A stretch of DNA of 64,000 nt. Origin: Oasisia sp. SBJ-2009. Its lineage: Eukaryota; Annelida; Polychaeta; Sabellida; Siboglinidae. The number at the start of each line of letters is the position of its first letter. The first letter of the stretch is position 1. The stretch is from positions 36,800,294 through 36,864,293 of the forward strand of contig OZ024856.1 of NCBI GenBank assembly GCA_964017155.1. The letters are read 5' to 3'. A program made the translations under genes and the position numbers. Below the pieces are notes generated by a model, which saw nothing but the letters and a program-made list of their open reading frames with translations, searched no databases and had not been told where the DNA came from. Positions 1 to 15,669 of the stretch are shown in pieces.

Positions 1-60
1 AATTTCATTGGATGATGTTAAAATGAGTTTTGCAAATGCATGTGCCAGGGGTAGAATCTA

Positions 61-3000
61 AGCTGGCCCACAAGGATGCTACCTAAAGAACCCTGCTGGC
101 CCACAAGGATGCTACCTATAGACTCCTGGCCCACAGGGATGCTACCTATAGACCCGTTGCAGACAAGGATGCTACCTATAGACATCTTCTTGCCCACAAG
201 GATGCTACCTATATACCCCTGGCCCACAAGGATGCTACCTATAGACACATGGCCCACAAGGATGCTACCTATAGACCCCTAGCCCACAAGGATGCTACCT
301 ATAGACCCCTGGCCCACAAGGATGCTACTTATAGACCCCTGGCCCACAAAGATGCTACCTTTAGACCCCTGCTGGCCCACAAGGATGCTACCTATAGACT
401 CCTGGCCAACAAGGATGCTACCTATACACCCCTGGCCCACAAGGATGCTACCTATAGGCACCTGACCCACAAGGATGCTACCTATTGACCCCTGGCCCCG
501 AAGGATGCTACCTTTAGACCCCTGCTGGCACATAAGGAAGCTACCCCAAGGATGCTACCTATAGACCCCTGGCCCACAAGGATGCTACCTATATATTCCT
601 GGCCCACAAGGATGCTACCTATAGACCCCTGGCCCCCCAGAATGCTGCCTATAGCCCCTTCGCCCCCAAGGATGCTGCCTATAGACCATTGGCACCCAAG
701 GATGCTACCTATAGACCCCTGGTCCACAAGGATGCTACCTATACACCCCTGCTGGCCCACAAGGATGCTACTTATAGCCCCTGCTGGCCCACAAGGATGC
801 TACCTGTAGAAAACTGACGACGAGGATGCTACCTATAGACGCCTGGCCCACAAGGATGCTACCTATACGCCCCTGGCCCACACGAATGCTAACTATAGAT
901 CCCTCACCAACAACGATGCTACCTATATACCCCTGGCGATAAGGATGCTACCTATAGACCCGATGGCACACAAGTATGCTACCTATAGACCTCTGACCAA
1001 CAAGAATGCTAACTATAGATCCCTCACCCACAAGGATGCTACCTATATACCCCTGGCGACAAGGATGCTACCAATAGACCCCTGCTGGCCCACAACAGTG
1101 CTACCTATACACCCCTGCTGGCTCACAAAGATGGTATAACTATAGACCCCTGGCCCACAAGAATGCTACCTATAGACCCATGGCCCATAAAGGATGCTAC
1201 CTATCCCCGCAGCTGTCCCACAAAGATGCTACCTATAGACCCCTGGCCCACAAGGGTGCTACCTATAGACGCCTGCTGGTCCACAAGGATGCTACGTGTT
1301 GACCCTTGCTGGCCTACAAGCATGCTACCTATAGACCCCTGGCCTACAAGGATGCTACCTATAGACCCCTGGCACACAAGGATGCTACATATAAACCCCT
1401 GGCCCACAAGGAAACTACCTATACATCTCTGGCCCACAAGGAAACTACCTATAGACCCCTGGCCCACAAGGACGCTACCTATAGAACCCTGGCCCACAAG
1501 GATCCTACCTATAGATCCCTCGCCCACAAGGAAGCTACCTATAGACCCCTGGCGCACAACAATGCTACCTATAGACCCCTGGCCCACAACAATGCTACCT
1601 ATAGACCCATGGCCCATAAAGGATGCTACCTATAGCCGCAGCTGGCCCACAAAGATGCTACCTATAGACCCCTGGCCCACAAGGATGCTACCTATAGACC
1701 CATGCTGGCCCATAATGATGCTACCTGTTGACCCCTGCTGACCCACAAGGATGCTACCTATAGACCCATTCTGGCCCACAAGGATGCTACCTACAGACCC
1801 ATGCTGGCCCACAAGGATGCTACCTATAGACCCCTGGCCCACAAGGATGCTACCTATAGACCCCTGGCCCACAATGATGCCACCTATAGACCCCTGGCCC
1901 ACAAGAATGCTACTTATAGACCTCTGGCCCAGAAGGATGCAGCCTATAGACTCCTGGCCCACAAGGATGCTACCCATAGACCCCTGGCCCACAAGGATGC
2001 TATCTATAGACACCTGGCCCCTAAGGATGCTGCCTATAGCCCCCACGCCCCCAAGGATGCTGCCTGTAGACCCCTGGCCCCCAAATGATGCTACCTATAG
2101 ACCCCTGGCCCACAAGGATGCTACCTATAGACCCATGGCCCCCAAGGATGCTGCCTATAGCCCCTGCTGGCCCACAAGGATGCTACATCTAGAGCCATGC
2201 TGGCCCACAAGGATGCTACATCTAGAGCCATGCTGGCCCACAAGGATGCTACCTATAGAACCCTGGCCCCCAAGGATGCTACCTATACCCCAGCTGACCC
2301 ACAAGGATGCTACATATAGACCCCTGGCCCACAAGGATGCTACATATAGACCCCTACTTGCCCACAAGGATGCTTCCTATAGCCCCTGCTGGCCCAAAAG
2401 GATGCTACCTATATACACCTGGCCCACAAGGATGCTACCTATAGACCCCTGGCCCACAAGGATGCTACCTATAGACCGCTGGCCCACAAGGATGCTACCT
2501 ATAGACCCCTGGCCCACAAGGATGCTACCTATAGACCCCTGGCCCCCATGGATGTTACCTATAGCCCCAGCTGACCGACAAGGATGCTACCTATAGACCG
2601 CTGGCCCACAAGGATGCTACCTATAGACCCCTGGCCCACAAGGATGCTACCTATAGACCCCTGACCCCCAAGAATGCTGCCTATAACCCCCTCGCCCCAA
2701 GGATGCTGCCTATAGACCCCTGGCCCCCAATGATGCTACCTATAGACCCCTCGCCCACAAGGATGCTACCTACAGACCCCTGCTGGCCCACAAGGATGCT
2801 ACTTATAGCCCCTGCTGGCCCACAAGGATGCTACCTGTAGAAACCTGATGACAAGGATGCTACCTATAGACCCCTGGCCCACAAGAATGTTAACTATAGA
2901 TCCCTCGCCCACAAGGATGCTACCTATATACCCCTGGCAACAAGGATGCTACCTATAGACCCGATGGCACACAAGGATGCTAGCTATAGAGGCCTGGCCC

Positions 3001-6000
3001 ACAAGGATGCTACAAATAGACCCCCCTTGCTGGCCCACAACAATGCTACCTGTAGACCCCTGCTGGCTCACAAAGATGTTACTTATAGACCCCTGGCCCA
3101 CAAGGATGCTACCTATAGACCCCTGCTGGTCCACAAGGATGCTACGTGTTGACCCCTGCTGGCCTACAAGGATGCTACCTATAGACCCCTGGTGTACAAG
3201 GATGCTACCTATAGACCCCTGGCACACAAGGATGCTAGCTATAGACCCTGGCCCACTATGATGCTACCTATAGATCCCTCGCCAACAAGGAAGCTACCTA
3301 TTGACCCCTGGCGCACAAGGATGCTGCCTATAGACCCCTGGCCCACAACAATGCTACCTATAGACAAACGACCCATAAAGGATGCTACCTATAGCCGCAG
3401 CTAGCCCACAAAGATGCTACCTATAGACCCCTGGCCCACAAGGATGCAACCTATAGACCCATGCAGGCCCTCAATGATGCAACCTATCGACGCCTGCTGG
3501 CCCACAAGGATGCTACCTATAGACCCCTGCTTGCCCACAAGGATGCTACCTATAGCCCCTGCTGGCCCAAAAGGATGCTACCTATAGACACCTGGCCCAC
3601 AAGGATGCTACCTATAGACCCCTGGCCCACAAGGATGCTACCTATAGACCCCTGGCCCACAAGGATGCTACCTATAGACCCCTGGCCCCCATGGATGCTA
3701 CCTATATAGCCCCAGCTGACCGACGAGGATGCTACCTATAGACCCCTGGCCCACAAGGATGCTACACATAGACCTGTTCTGGCCCACAAGGATGCAACCT
3801 ATAGTCCCCTGGCCCCCATGGATGCTTCTTATAGCCCTTGCTGGCCCACAAGGATGCGACCTATAGACCCCTGGCCCACAAGGATGCTACCTATAGACCC
3901 CTGGCCCACAAGGATGCTACCTATTGACCCCTGGCCACGAACGATGCTACATTTAGACCCCTGCTTGCCCACAAGGAAGGTACCTGTAAACCCCTGGCCT
4001 CCAATGATGCTACCTATAGACCCCTAGCCCACAAGGATGCTACCTATAGACTCCTGGCCCACAAGCATGCTACCTATAGACCCCTGGCTCACAAGGATGC
4101 TACCTATAGACCCCTGGCCCCCAAGAATGCTGCCTATAACCCCCTCGCCTCAAGGATGCTGCCTATAGACCCCTGGCCCCCAAGGATGCTACCTATAGAC
4201 CCCTGGCCCACAAGGATGCTACCTACAGACCCCTGCTGGCCCACAAGGATGCTACTTATAGCCCCTGCTGGCCCACAAGGATGCTACCTGTAGAAACCTG
4301 ACGACAAGGATGCTACCTATAGACCCCTGGCCCACAAGGATGTTACCTATAGGCCCCTGGCCCACAAGAATGCTAACTATAGATCCCTCACCCACAAGGA
4401 TGCTACCTATATACCCCTGTCGACAAGGATGCTACCTATAGACCCGATGGCACACAAGGATGCTACCTATAGAGGCCTGGCCCACAAGGTTGCTACAAAT
4501 AGAACCCTGCTGGCCCACAACAATGCTACCTGTAGGCCCCTGCTGGCTCACAAAGATGTTACTTATAGACCCCTGGCCCACAAGGATGCTACCTATAGAC
4601 CGCTGCTGGTCCACAAGGATGCTACGTGTTGACCCCTGCTGGCCTACAAGGATGCTACCTATAGACCCCTGGTGTACAAGGATGCTACCTATAGACCCCT
4701 GGTGTACAAGGATGCTACCTACAGACCCCTGGCACACAAGGATGCTAGCTATAGACCCCTGGCCCACAAGGGTGCTACCTATAGATCCCTCGCCCACAAG
4801 GAAGCTACCTATAGACCTCTGGCGCACAAGGACGCTACATATGGAACCCTGGCCCACTAGGATGCTACCTATAGACCCCTGGTGCACAAGAATGCTACAT
4901 ATGGAACCCTGGCCCACTAGGATGCTACCTATAGACCCCTGGCCCACAAGGACGCTACATATGGAACCCTGGCCCACAACAATGCTACCTATAGACCCAC
5001 GGTCCATAAAGGATGCTACCTATAGCCGCAGCTGGCCCACAAAGATGCTACCTATAGACACATGCTGGCCCATAATGAAGCTACCTGTTGACCCCTGCTG
5101 ACCCACAAGGATGCTACCTGTAGAACCCTCGCCCACAAGGAAGCTACCGATAGACCCCTGGCCCACAAGGATGCTACGTATAGACCCCTGGCCCACGAAG
5201 ATGCTACCAATAGATCCCTCGCACACAAGGATGCTAACAATAGTCCCCTGCTGGCCCACAAGGTTGCTACCTATTGACCCCTGCTGGCCCACAAGGTTGC
5301 TACCTATAGACCCCTGGCAACAAGGATGCTACCTATAGACCCCTGGCCCACAAGGATGCTACCTATAGATCCCTGGCCCACAAGGATGCTACCTATAGAT
5401 ATCTCGCCCACAAGGAAGCTACCTATAGTCCCCTGGCCCACAAGGATGCTACCTATAGACACCTGGCCCACAAGGATGCTACCTATAGACCCCTGGCCCA
5501 CAAGGATGCTACCTATAGACCCCTGGCCCACAAGGATGCTACCTATAGACCCCTGGCCCACAAGGATGCTACCTATAGACCCCTGGCACCCATGGATGCT
5601 ACCTATAGCCCCAGCTGACCGACAAGGATGCTACCTATAGACCCCTGGCCCACAAGGATGCTACACATAGACCCGTTCTGGCCTACAAGGATGCAACCTA
5701 TAGTCCCCTGGCCCCCATGGATGCTTCTTATAGCCCCTGCTGGCCCACAAAGATGCTACCTATAGACACCTGGCCCACAAGGATGCTACCTATAGACCCC
5801 TGGCCCACAAGGATGCTACCTATTGACCCTTGGCTCCGAACGATTCTACATTTAGACCCCTGCTTGCCCACAAGGAAGGTACCTGTAAACCCCTGGCCTC
5901 CAATGATGCTACCTATAGACCCCTAGCCCACAAGGATGCTACCTATAGACTCCTGGCCCACAAGCATGCTACCTATAGACCCCTGGCCCACAAGGATGGT

Positions 6001-8454
6001 ACCTATACACCCCTGGCCCCCAAGAATGCTGCCTATAACCCCCTCGCCCCAAGGATGCTGCCTATAGACGCCTGGCCCCCAAGGATGCTACCTATAGACC
6101 CCTGGCCCTCAAGGATGCTACCTACAGACCCCTGCTGGCCCACAAGGATGCTACTTATAGCCCCTGCTGGCCCACAAGGATGCTACCTGTAGAAACCTGA
6201 CGACAAGGATGCTACCTATAGACCCCTGGCCCACAAGGATGCTACCTATAGGCGCCTGGCCCACAAGAATGCTAACTATAGATCCCTCACCCACAAGGAT
6301 GCTACCTATATACCCCTGGCGACAAGGATGCTACCCATAGACCCGATGGCACACAAGGATGCTACCTATAGACCTCTGGCCCACAAGAATGCTAACTATA
6401 GATCCCTCACCCACAAGGATGCTACCTATATACCCCTGTCGACAAGGATGCTACCTATAGACCCGATGGCACACAAGGATGCTACCTATAGAGGCCTGGC
6501 CCACAAGGTTGCTACAAATAGAACCCTGCTGGCCCACAACAATGCTACGTGTAGACCCCTGCTGGCTCACAAAGATGTTACTTATAGACCCCTGGCCCAC
6601 AAGGATGCTACCTATAGACCGCTGCTGGTCCACAAGGATGCTACGTGTTGACCCCTGCTGGCCTACAAGGATGCTACGTATAGACCCCTGGTGTACAAGG
6701 ATGCTACCTATAGACCCCTGGTGTACAAGGATGCTACCTATAGACCTCTGGCACACAAGGATGCTAGCTATAGACCCCTGGCCCACAAGGGTGCTACCTA
6801 TAGATCCCTGGCCCACAAGGACGCTACATATGGAACCCTGGCCCACTAGGATGCTACCTATAGATCCCTGGCGCACAAGGATGCTGCCTATAGACCCCTG
6901 GCCCACAACAATGCTACCTATAGACCCACGGCCCATAAAGGATGCTACCTATAGCTGCAGCTGGCCCACAAAGATGCTACCTATAGACCCATGCTGGCCC
7001 ATAATGATGCTACCTGTTGACCCCTGCTGACCCACAAGGATGCTACCTGTAGAACCCTCGCCCACAAGGGAGCTACCGATAGACCCCTGGCCCACAAGGA
7101 TGCTACCTATAGACCCCTGGCCCACGAAGATGCTACCTATAGATCCCTCGCACACAAGGATGCTACCAATAGTCCCCTGCTGGCCCACAAGGTTGCTACC
7201 TATTGACCCCTGCTGGCCCACAAGGTTGCTACCTATAGACCCCTGGCCAACAAGAATGCTAACTATAGATCCCTCACCCACAAGGATGCCACCTATAGAC
7301 CCCTGGCAACAAGGATGCTACCTATAGACCCGATGGCACACAAGGATGCTACCTATAGAGGCCTGGCCCAGACGGATGCTACCAATAGACCCCTGCTGGC
7401 CCACAACAATGCTACCTATAGACCCCTGCTGGCTCACAAGGATGCTACCTATATACCCCTGGCCCACAAGAATGCTACCTATAGGCACCTGGCCCATAAG
7501 GATGCTACCTATAGACCCCTGGCCAACAAGGATGCTACCTATAGACCCCTGGCCCACAAGGATGCTACCTATAGACCCCTGGCCCACAAGGATGCTACCT
7601 ATAGATCTCTCGCCCACAAGGAAGCTACCTATAGTCCCCTGGCCCAAAAGCATGCTACATATAGCCCCTGCTGGCCCACAAGGATGCAACCAATAGACCC
7701 TTGCTGGCCCACAAGGATGCAACCAATAGACCCTTGCTGGCCCACAAGGATGCAACCAATAGACCCCTGCTGGCCCACAAGGATGCAACCAATAGACCCT
7801 TGCTGGCCCACAAGGATGCAACCAATAGACCCTTGCTGGCCCACAAGGATGCAACCAATAGACCCCTGCTGGCCCACAAGGATGCAACCAATAGACCCCT
7901 GCTGGCCCACAAGGATGCAACCAATAGACCCCTGCTGGCCCACAAGGATGCAACCAATAGACCCCTGCTGGCCCACAAGGATGCAACCAATAGACCCCTG
8001 CTGGCCCACAAGGATGCAACCAATAGACCCCTGCTGGCCCACAAGGATGCAACCAATAGACCCCTGCTGGCCCACAAGGATGCTTGCTATTGACCCCTGC
8101 TGGCCCACAAGGATGCTACCTATTGACCCCTGCTGGCCCACAAGGATGCTACCTATAGACCCATTATGGCCAACATGGATGCTACCTATAGACCCCTGCT
8201 GGCTCAGAAGGATGCTACCTATAGACCCAAGATATCCCACAAGGATGCTACCTAGTACCTACCGAACCATGCTGGCCTACAAGGATGTAACCTATAGACC
8301 CATGCAGGCCCTCAAGGATGCAACCTATCGACGCCTGCTGGCCCACAAGGATGGTACCTATAGACCCCTGCTGGCAGACAAGGATGCTATATATAGACCT
8401 CTGCTGGCCTACAAGGATGCTACCTATAGACTCCTGTTGACCCTTAACAACGTC
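61..8454. repeat. 30/33-bp satellite array with higher-order structure
   Basis: About 270 tandem copies of a unit reading roughly GCCCACAAGGATGCTACCTA followed by TAGACCCCTG (30 bp). A common 33-bp variant carries an extra CTG. Both lengths are multiples of three, so long open frames appear on both strands: decapeptides like HKDATYRPLA and MLPIDPWPTR forward, GSIGSILVGQ reverse. Frame changes, stops and the lack of splice or start context argue against coding. Rare variants recur in blocks. The GCTACGTGTTGACC variant sits at 1291, 3141, 4621 and 6640, and the ACCTGTAGAAA variant at about 802, 2833, 4286 and 6185. This implies higher-order units of about 1.5-2.0 kb. The array is cut at the left window edge, so its full length is unknown. 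Confidence 0.95.
7675..8085. repeat. homogenised 33-bp sub-array
   Basis: Twelve consecutive 33-bp units all carry the variant GATGCAACCAATAGACCC and differ almost only at one C/T position (CCCCTG or CCCTTG). The rest of the array is far more divergent. This looks like a recent local amplification close to the right edge of the satellite. Confidence 0.9.
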
Positions 8455-8659
8455 GCAGGAAGCTGACCAGCTTCAGCAGAGACATAGAATGCCGCGCTAA
8501 ATGGCCAAGCCAAGTTAACCCTAGACCATCGTGGATTTCGTTAGAATTTTCGACTTTAAAGTCACATTCTGAGTAAACCGCTGACGTTAAAAAATTGAGT
8601 ATATGTGGAAATTGTTACTTTGTATAAACTCTATTAGGTGTATGACGCGAAATCATTGC

Positions 8660-8815
8660 ATTTTTTGTCCTTTAATGGCCTGGATATAAGTGCAACTTTC
8701 GGAGTAAGGAACACTGATTTGAGAGGGTTGCCCTCTGGAATATTTTTCGGGAGGATTTGAAGTTTAATAAAATACAGGGCAACCAAAAATAGCACGAGGT
8801 GTCACTACCTCCAAC
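8660..8815 (+). repeat. dispersed repeat, partner at 48.9-49.07 kb
   Basis: This stretch matches the reverse complement of about 48915-49070. Shared blocks include GAGGGTTGCCCTCTGGA-like and CAGGGCAACCAAAAATA sequences in the same order, with small indels between them. It is an interspersed repeat of unknown family. No coding capacity was recognised. Confidence 0.75.
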
Positions 8816-8839
8816 ATTTGGACCCGTGCGCCCCGACTA

Positions 8840-9010
8840 AAAGCGTTACTATTTAATAACAGGACGTTATAACACTAATAAAGCATTAGTTCAACGTAAC
8901 TGGGCATTAAACACCGCAATTTAGAACGTTATAATACCATAAACTAGGGCGTTATAACGCTGTAATTGGGCATTATTACGCAATATTAGAGTGTTATGAC
9001 GCCGTACCAT
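8840..9010. repeat. degenerate GCGTTATAACGC-type repeat
   Basis: The partly palindromic motif CGTTATAAC and the related GGCATTA recur about every 25-50 bp (about 8864, 8927, 8949 and, degenerate, 8992). This looks like a decayed short tandem repeat beside the dispersed repeat. Confidence 0.4.
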
Positions 9011-9784
9011 AAAGTAGTGATTTTGATTGGCGGAAATCAGCCAACATAAAATTTGCATCAAAACTAGCATACATGTTGGGGACTAACCTATTTCCACCCC
9101 CACAAAAAGGATTACACTACGGGTTGCCAATCATATCAAATTAATTCTTTGAGACTGTCTAGAAGCGTCCCTGTTCGACTCTCTAGTTCTTTCTCTATCG
9201 CGCTTCGCCCCCTATTCCAATGTTAGACCATTGAGCTGGACCTGGACAAATGCCGCAATCGGAACACAATAGGGAGTCGAGTAGACATTCTGTTATTGGT
9301 CACCACCGTATCATCAAGAAGTGACACTACAGTCCGGATATTACGTAGGAAACCTACATTGTGCCAGGATACGCTGTCAGTTATGGATCGGCAAGCTCTC
9401 TGTAAACTGTGACTTGCAACAAAACAGTTCTATCATTAACTAGTGGCTAATTCTATCACCCATCCCCGCTACATTACATACATTGCTCTTGCTACTATAC
9501 ATTTGTGTGGAAGGGGGCTAAGTCCCGTTCCGCAAATATTGGGCCCTCAGCCAACCTAGCCGCTTCCGAAACCTATATCTGAGAAATCTATTGCTTTAAT
9601 CCCTGCAATGATGGCAAATACCGCAGAATATAACACGGAAAGACAAGGAGTATTACTTCTTTACGAATTATGACTCTAGGCTCGTTCTAAGCCATTGGAT
9701 ATGTTCGTGTGAGACAAGACGACGAAGCCGACGCGAACTGCGATATGGAATACCCTAGTTAGCATACAACTTAATGTAAAATAT

Positions 9785-9875
9785 ATACGTGTGTATGTAT
9801 GTGCGTGTGGGTGTGTGTGCGTGTGCCTGTGTTTGTGCGTGCGTGCATGCGTGCGTGCATGCGTGCGTTTGTATG
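9785..9875. repeat. GT/GCGT-rich low-complexity tract
   Basis: Interrupted GTGT, GCGT and GCAT repeats. Simple sequence only. Confidence 0.85.
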
Positions 9876-10239
9876 CGAGTTTATGTTACAGTGTTAACTT
9901 AGTTTAAAATCAGTTATGATTAATTGTATACTATAAAATAGAGTGGGAAATGCATTACAACATCACGTCAGAAAAATGCAAACATCGACGCCACGACACA
10001 TGCCAGTAACGCTCACTACCCTGTACATCAAACATATCGACACAGTGGCGACATCTGGAGAATGTCTCACTATCCCTTTTGTCCATTAATTGTAAGACAT
10101 GTAAATAGCCCTAGATAAGTCTCCTCGTGTTTGCTTTCACTGCATTGATAATTGGCGTATCATACACCATTGGTCCGAGGCAGCTAACAGAGACAAACTT
10201 ATCGGGGGAGATACGCCTACAATATTACAAAGTTTGCGT

Positions 10240-10585
<346 letters not shown>

Positions 10586-11074
10586 AGCGAAACAAAACAG
10601 TTTCTAGTCGCTATGTAATGTATGCGCTTACAGACAACGTCTCCACCTTTTAAGTAACCAGTCGCTACACAGAACAATCGATATCAGCACAACTCATGTG
10701 CTAATGAGAATGCCGGCCAAGTGCACGTCTCCCTGGACACGTCTGGCGCTGAGGAAAAATGTGAAAAGCTCACAGCGACTTTTTCAACGAGTTGTCTTTT
10801 TCATAACTCATGTTGTCATGTCATAGAGCAGTGACGTCTCTCCTAGTGCTTCGCTATTATACCATAACACGTTGAGCGATATTTTGTCTGCCGTATTAAT
10901 ATTATGTTTACATTGAACAATTCAACACAGGCGGCTAACGATATTTGGAGTGTGATAAATACACGTGGAGCAAACATTGCATGCATATATACAAGACGCA
11001 AGACTACTGCTTCTACCAGTTACCGGGGAACGTAAGATTGGTGCGAGGAGTATTGCCTGTGTCACGTAGTGGAT

Positions 11075-12671
<1,597 letters not shown>

Positions 12672-12683
<12 letters not shown>

Positions 12684-12716
12684 CCCATGTACTTATTACC
12701 TGGGTTACACAAGTGC
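12672..12716 (+). other. perfect 16-bp hairpin across the Ly6 stop codon
   Basis: GCACTTGTGTAACCCA at 12672-12687 is perfectly complementary to TGGGTTACACAAGTGC at 12701-12716, with a 13-nt loop. The TAA stop at 12681-12683 lies in the left arm, so the mRNA would fold over its own stop codon and 3'UTR start. It could be regulatory or a small inverted duplication. Confidence 0.8.
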
Positions 12717-12954
12717 AGGAGTAATTAACTTTGCACAATTAACTTAGAAAGAAAAAAATGATGACATGCATTTGTTATCAATGAAACTATAATTTCGGAA
12801 TAATGCCCCCAAAATAAATATAGGCCACTGAGTTTGTTTGTAGTGAGCATTTTAAAATACAGTAGTTTTTCTGCGTTTTATTTGTTTCCAACAGAGTGGT
12901 CTGCTACAGCGATATCGCTGCTGCGCATTGACGTGAGCGTTTTTCGACGTAACC

Positions 12955-13149
12955 TGAGATGACGTCATCGAGTGACGTTGTGGCTTTATTTCTGTTTGGC
13001 AAAACAATTATGGCAACCAGTCAGACGTACGATATAAAATGTAATAAGCATGATCCTTCTTTGTAAGTGTGGACAACTCCACGATCAATGTGAAGAACTG
13101 CGTGTGAACTGAAAGGAACGACCTGTAGGAGCCAGTCAAGCTGAAACAT
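12955..13149 (+). promoter_or_regulatory. candidate promoter and first exon with donor
   Basis: A palindromic CRE-like GATGACGTCATC at about 12958 is followed by an ATATAAAATG box at about 13031. About 110 bp further on there is a strong donor-like sequence, AAACAT/GTGAGT, near 13148. The order fits a TATA promoter and a short non-coding first exon. I could not identify a downstream coding exon, so this is tentative. Confidence 0.3.
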
Positions 13150-14705
13150 GTGAGTTAAGGCCTATATTTACTGTTACATTCGGCCATACCCATAACTACT
13201 ATGCGTTAAGTAACATAAAACAGGTGCTGAAACCGTAGACCTCTGCAATGTATCTTAGGTAGGAACGCTTCGGAATAGAGTCAATATTATGATGAACTTT
13301 AATAGTGGCAAATCGCACCAAGTCCTTGTTCCTAACGTCTTAGAGGTGAATATATTTTAAAGACACAGCCGACATGGTTGGAATATCGATAAGGCATGCG
13401 TGTCCACTTGTCATGTACTGCATATTTAATTCTTTGGGTGGAAATCGTGTTCACTGTTTGTAGTTCCGTCAGTGGCTTACCTGCCTACAGTTCGAAGCGT
13501 AAATCATGTTTCATTGTATTGTCGCTTTCATATTTTTGTATTGCAGCTTTCATTTTCGATTTCTAGCAAGAAATATATGACTGGCTGATTGTCGACGGTG
13601 CCTTATGGCTGTAGTTTGATGATCAGTACCGTTGATGGAAGAATAAAACTATTTCCACAATTCTATCCTAAGCATACTGTTTTCTTCGCACAAGACACAT
13701 GTTACACTAGTTGTGCAAACATGAAACGGGTGTACTAGATACATATTGTGTTGCTTTTAATGGAGACAAAACCCAATAACACAAACAATATTCACGAGTA
13801 TTTCTTACTCTGTTTACGGTCCCGATCTGATTTCCGGTATCTGATCAGGTCAAATCTGCTTCCGACGTATATATCGCACACACGACATCAATATAACGCT
13901 GTGCTAACTGCATACACCTGCAAACAGTAACATCGTCCACGTCAAGTGCTACAAAACAAGTCTGGTTTCAAAATCGCGAGAAAACATGTTCCCATTAATA
14001 AAACCGCATAAACTGAGGTATAGCCACAGGAAGGCCAACAGCAAGGTATTCGATTAACCTTATTGTCCGTAGCAACGAAATCGAATGGAAGCTTTTCGGG
14101 CACACCTGGAATGAATTCGTTAACAGGCCGGTGCGTTGGGAAAGCACGGACTTACTCATGCATTCGTTCAGTCAAAATTGGTCAATCAAGTCGTACGGTT
14201 ATGTCTGTTTGTGCCGTACAATTCACGGTGCTGCCAACTCGGTCCACTCTCAGGCTCAGCTCGATCCCGGGGAAAGTAGAGCCATTTGTGAAGCTGTTCC
14301 ACCGCCAACAGGTCAGCCGTCACTGCTTACTTAGCTAACCTTTGTGGTATCGCCAGGAATCAACTCCCTATCATTACATAATCGCTCGAATCTCTAGTCT
14401 CATTAACGAACACTCAATATAATTTATATTTGTTAGACATCGTATTCCCACTCTAAACAGTCCGCTCTAGTGATGCTTCTTTCCAGTTCAGAAAAAATGG
14501 CCGTTGTTTTGGTCATAAAAATACTAAAACTAATAACGTAATTTCTTCGTCGGAACCCGAACTCGGATGAGCACTAGTACACCAGGGTTAGTCAACTTCA
14601 AAATACAGGTAGGTTTTCAGATTACGGCTGGACTATGTAATATTTTCAACTCTTATAACATTTAGATATAGACAATTCCACAGTCAGGTTTCTTACAGGA
14701 GAAAG
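13150..14705. other. no gene identified
   Basis: Short open frames of up to 91 codons occur at 14063-14338 but have no recognisable domain, start context or splice continuity. Mostly unique AT-rich sequence. Confidence 0.5.
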
Positions 14706-14707
14706 GA

Positions 14708-14900
14708 ATCAAATCAAATCAAATTTTATTTCGTAACAACAACAAGAATACATTATATATGTACATGAGCAATCAAAACAAAACAAGTATTGTTACGTGG
14801 TGGTCACATGGCACATAATGTGCCGTCTTCCTGTGACCCCAAAACATAAACTTATAAAGTACAGATACATATATACTTATACACATAGAATCACGTAATC
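14708..14900 (-). mobile_element. probable LINE 3' end with (AATCA)n tail
   Basis: AATCAAATCAAATCAAATTTT at the left end followed by TTATTTCGTAAC resembles, on the minus strand, the short tandem tail and A/T-rich 3'UTR of L2/CR1-like LINEs. No reverse transcriptase remains. Confidence 0.4.
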
Positions 14901-15669
14901 GCTGTTCTCAATATAATTTATTTGACAATATAATTTATTTGACAACGGACTGGAGGAATGTTTAAAAAAAAATTATAATCTTTTGTAAATCCAAACAGTT
15001 TGTCTTTTTAAATAAACGATTTTAGTTACACTGTACACATCTGGGATTTAGGCAATGCACATGGTTAATGTAGCTAGATAGATAGTGTCTAGATATCACA
15101 TATTTGAATTTATGTCGGGATTTGAGTTTTGTAAAATGATGTAAAGGTAACTTAGAAGAAAAATGTATTCTGGGCTTTCCTGTACGTAGGGGAAGTAGGG
15201 GCATGTCCGCACACAGAGGCATGTCCGCACACCCTATTATTTGCGCATCGCGTAATATCTGGATAGTGGAATCATGCTAAGCAGCAACTTCTAACCCCCA
15301 AATCAACCAGTTGCATATACTTTTTGATACAAGTGAATAAGTAAAAAGTTATGACATAAAATGTTATTTACGTAAAAACTGATGTAATTTTTACTCATAT
15401 GCTGTTATGTCTATTACATTAACTGTAAGACGTGCATATAAATTTTCTTTCATAATTCCAAATTGCATTTTAATGTTTTATGATGTATGAAATTAAGGAT
15501 ACTTTCATCAGCAGCATTTTCGCGCAATTCATAATTGTTCACGTGTTGGATGCTTGGGGCATGTTTGCACCGGCCTATGCGGTCATGGCCCACCCGCTGT
15601 GCAGACGTATTTCGTGCAGCGGTTCTATGATATTTAACAAGATTTAACAAGATTTAACAAGATTGCCAC

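Larger units (their letters stand above)
8455..9784. other. satellite flank, no gene seen
   Basis: No open frame of note. It holds a dispersed repeat (8690-8815) and a short degenerate repeat (8840-9010), both listed separately. The rest looks like unique AT-rich DNA. Confidence 0.6.

Noticed and set aside
61..8454. Long open frames in the satellite as repeat-protein genes
   Set aside because: Unit lengths divisible by three make frames open on both strands by construction. Stops and frame changes recur, and no start, splice or signal context was found.
61..8454. A CRISPR array
   Set aside because: Units are contiguous 30/33-bp tandem repeats without unique spacers, and the genome is eukaryotic.
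14063..14338. A second Ly6 exon
   Set aside because: A short YVCLC stretch vaguely recalls the C-x-C end of the domain, but the D-x-CN signature and splice phase are absent.
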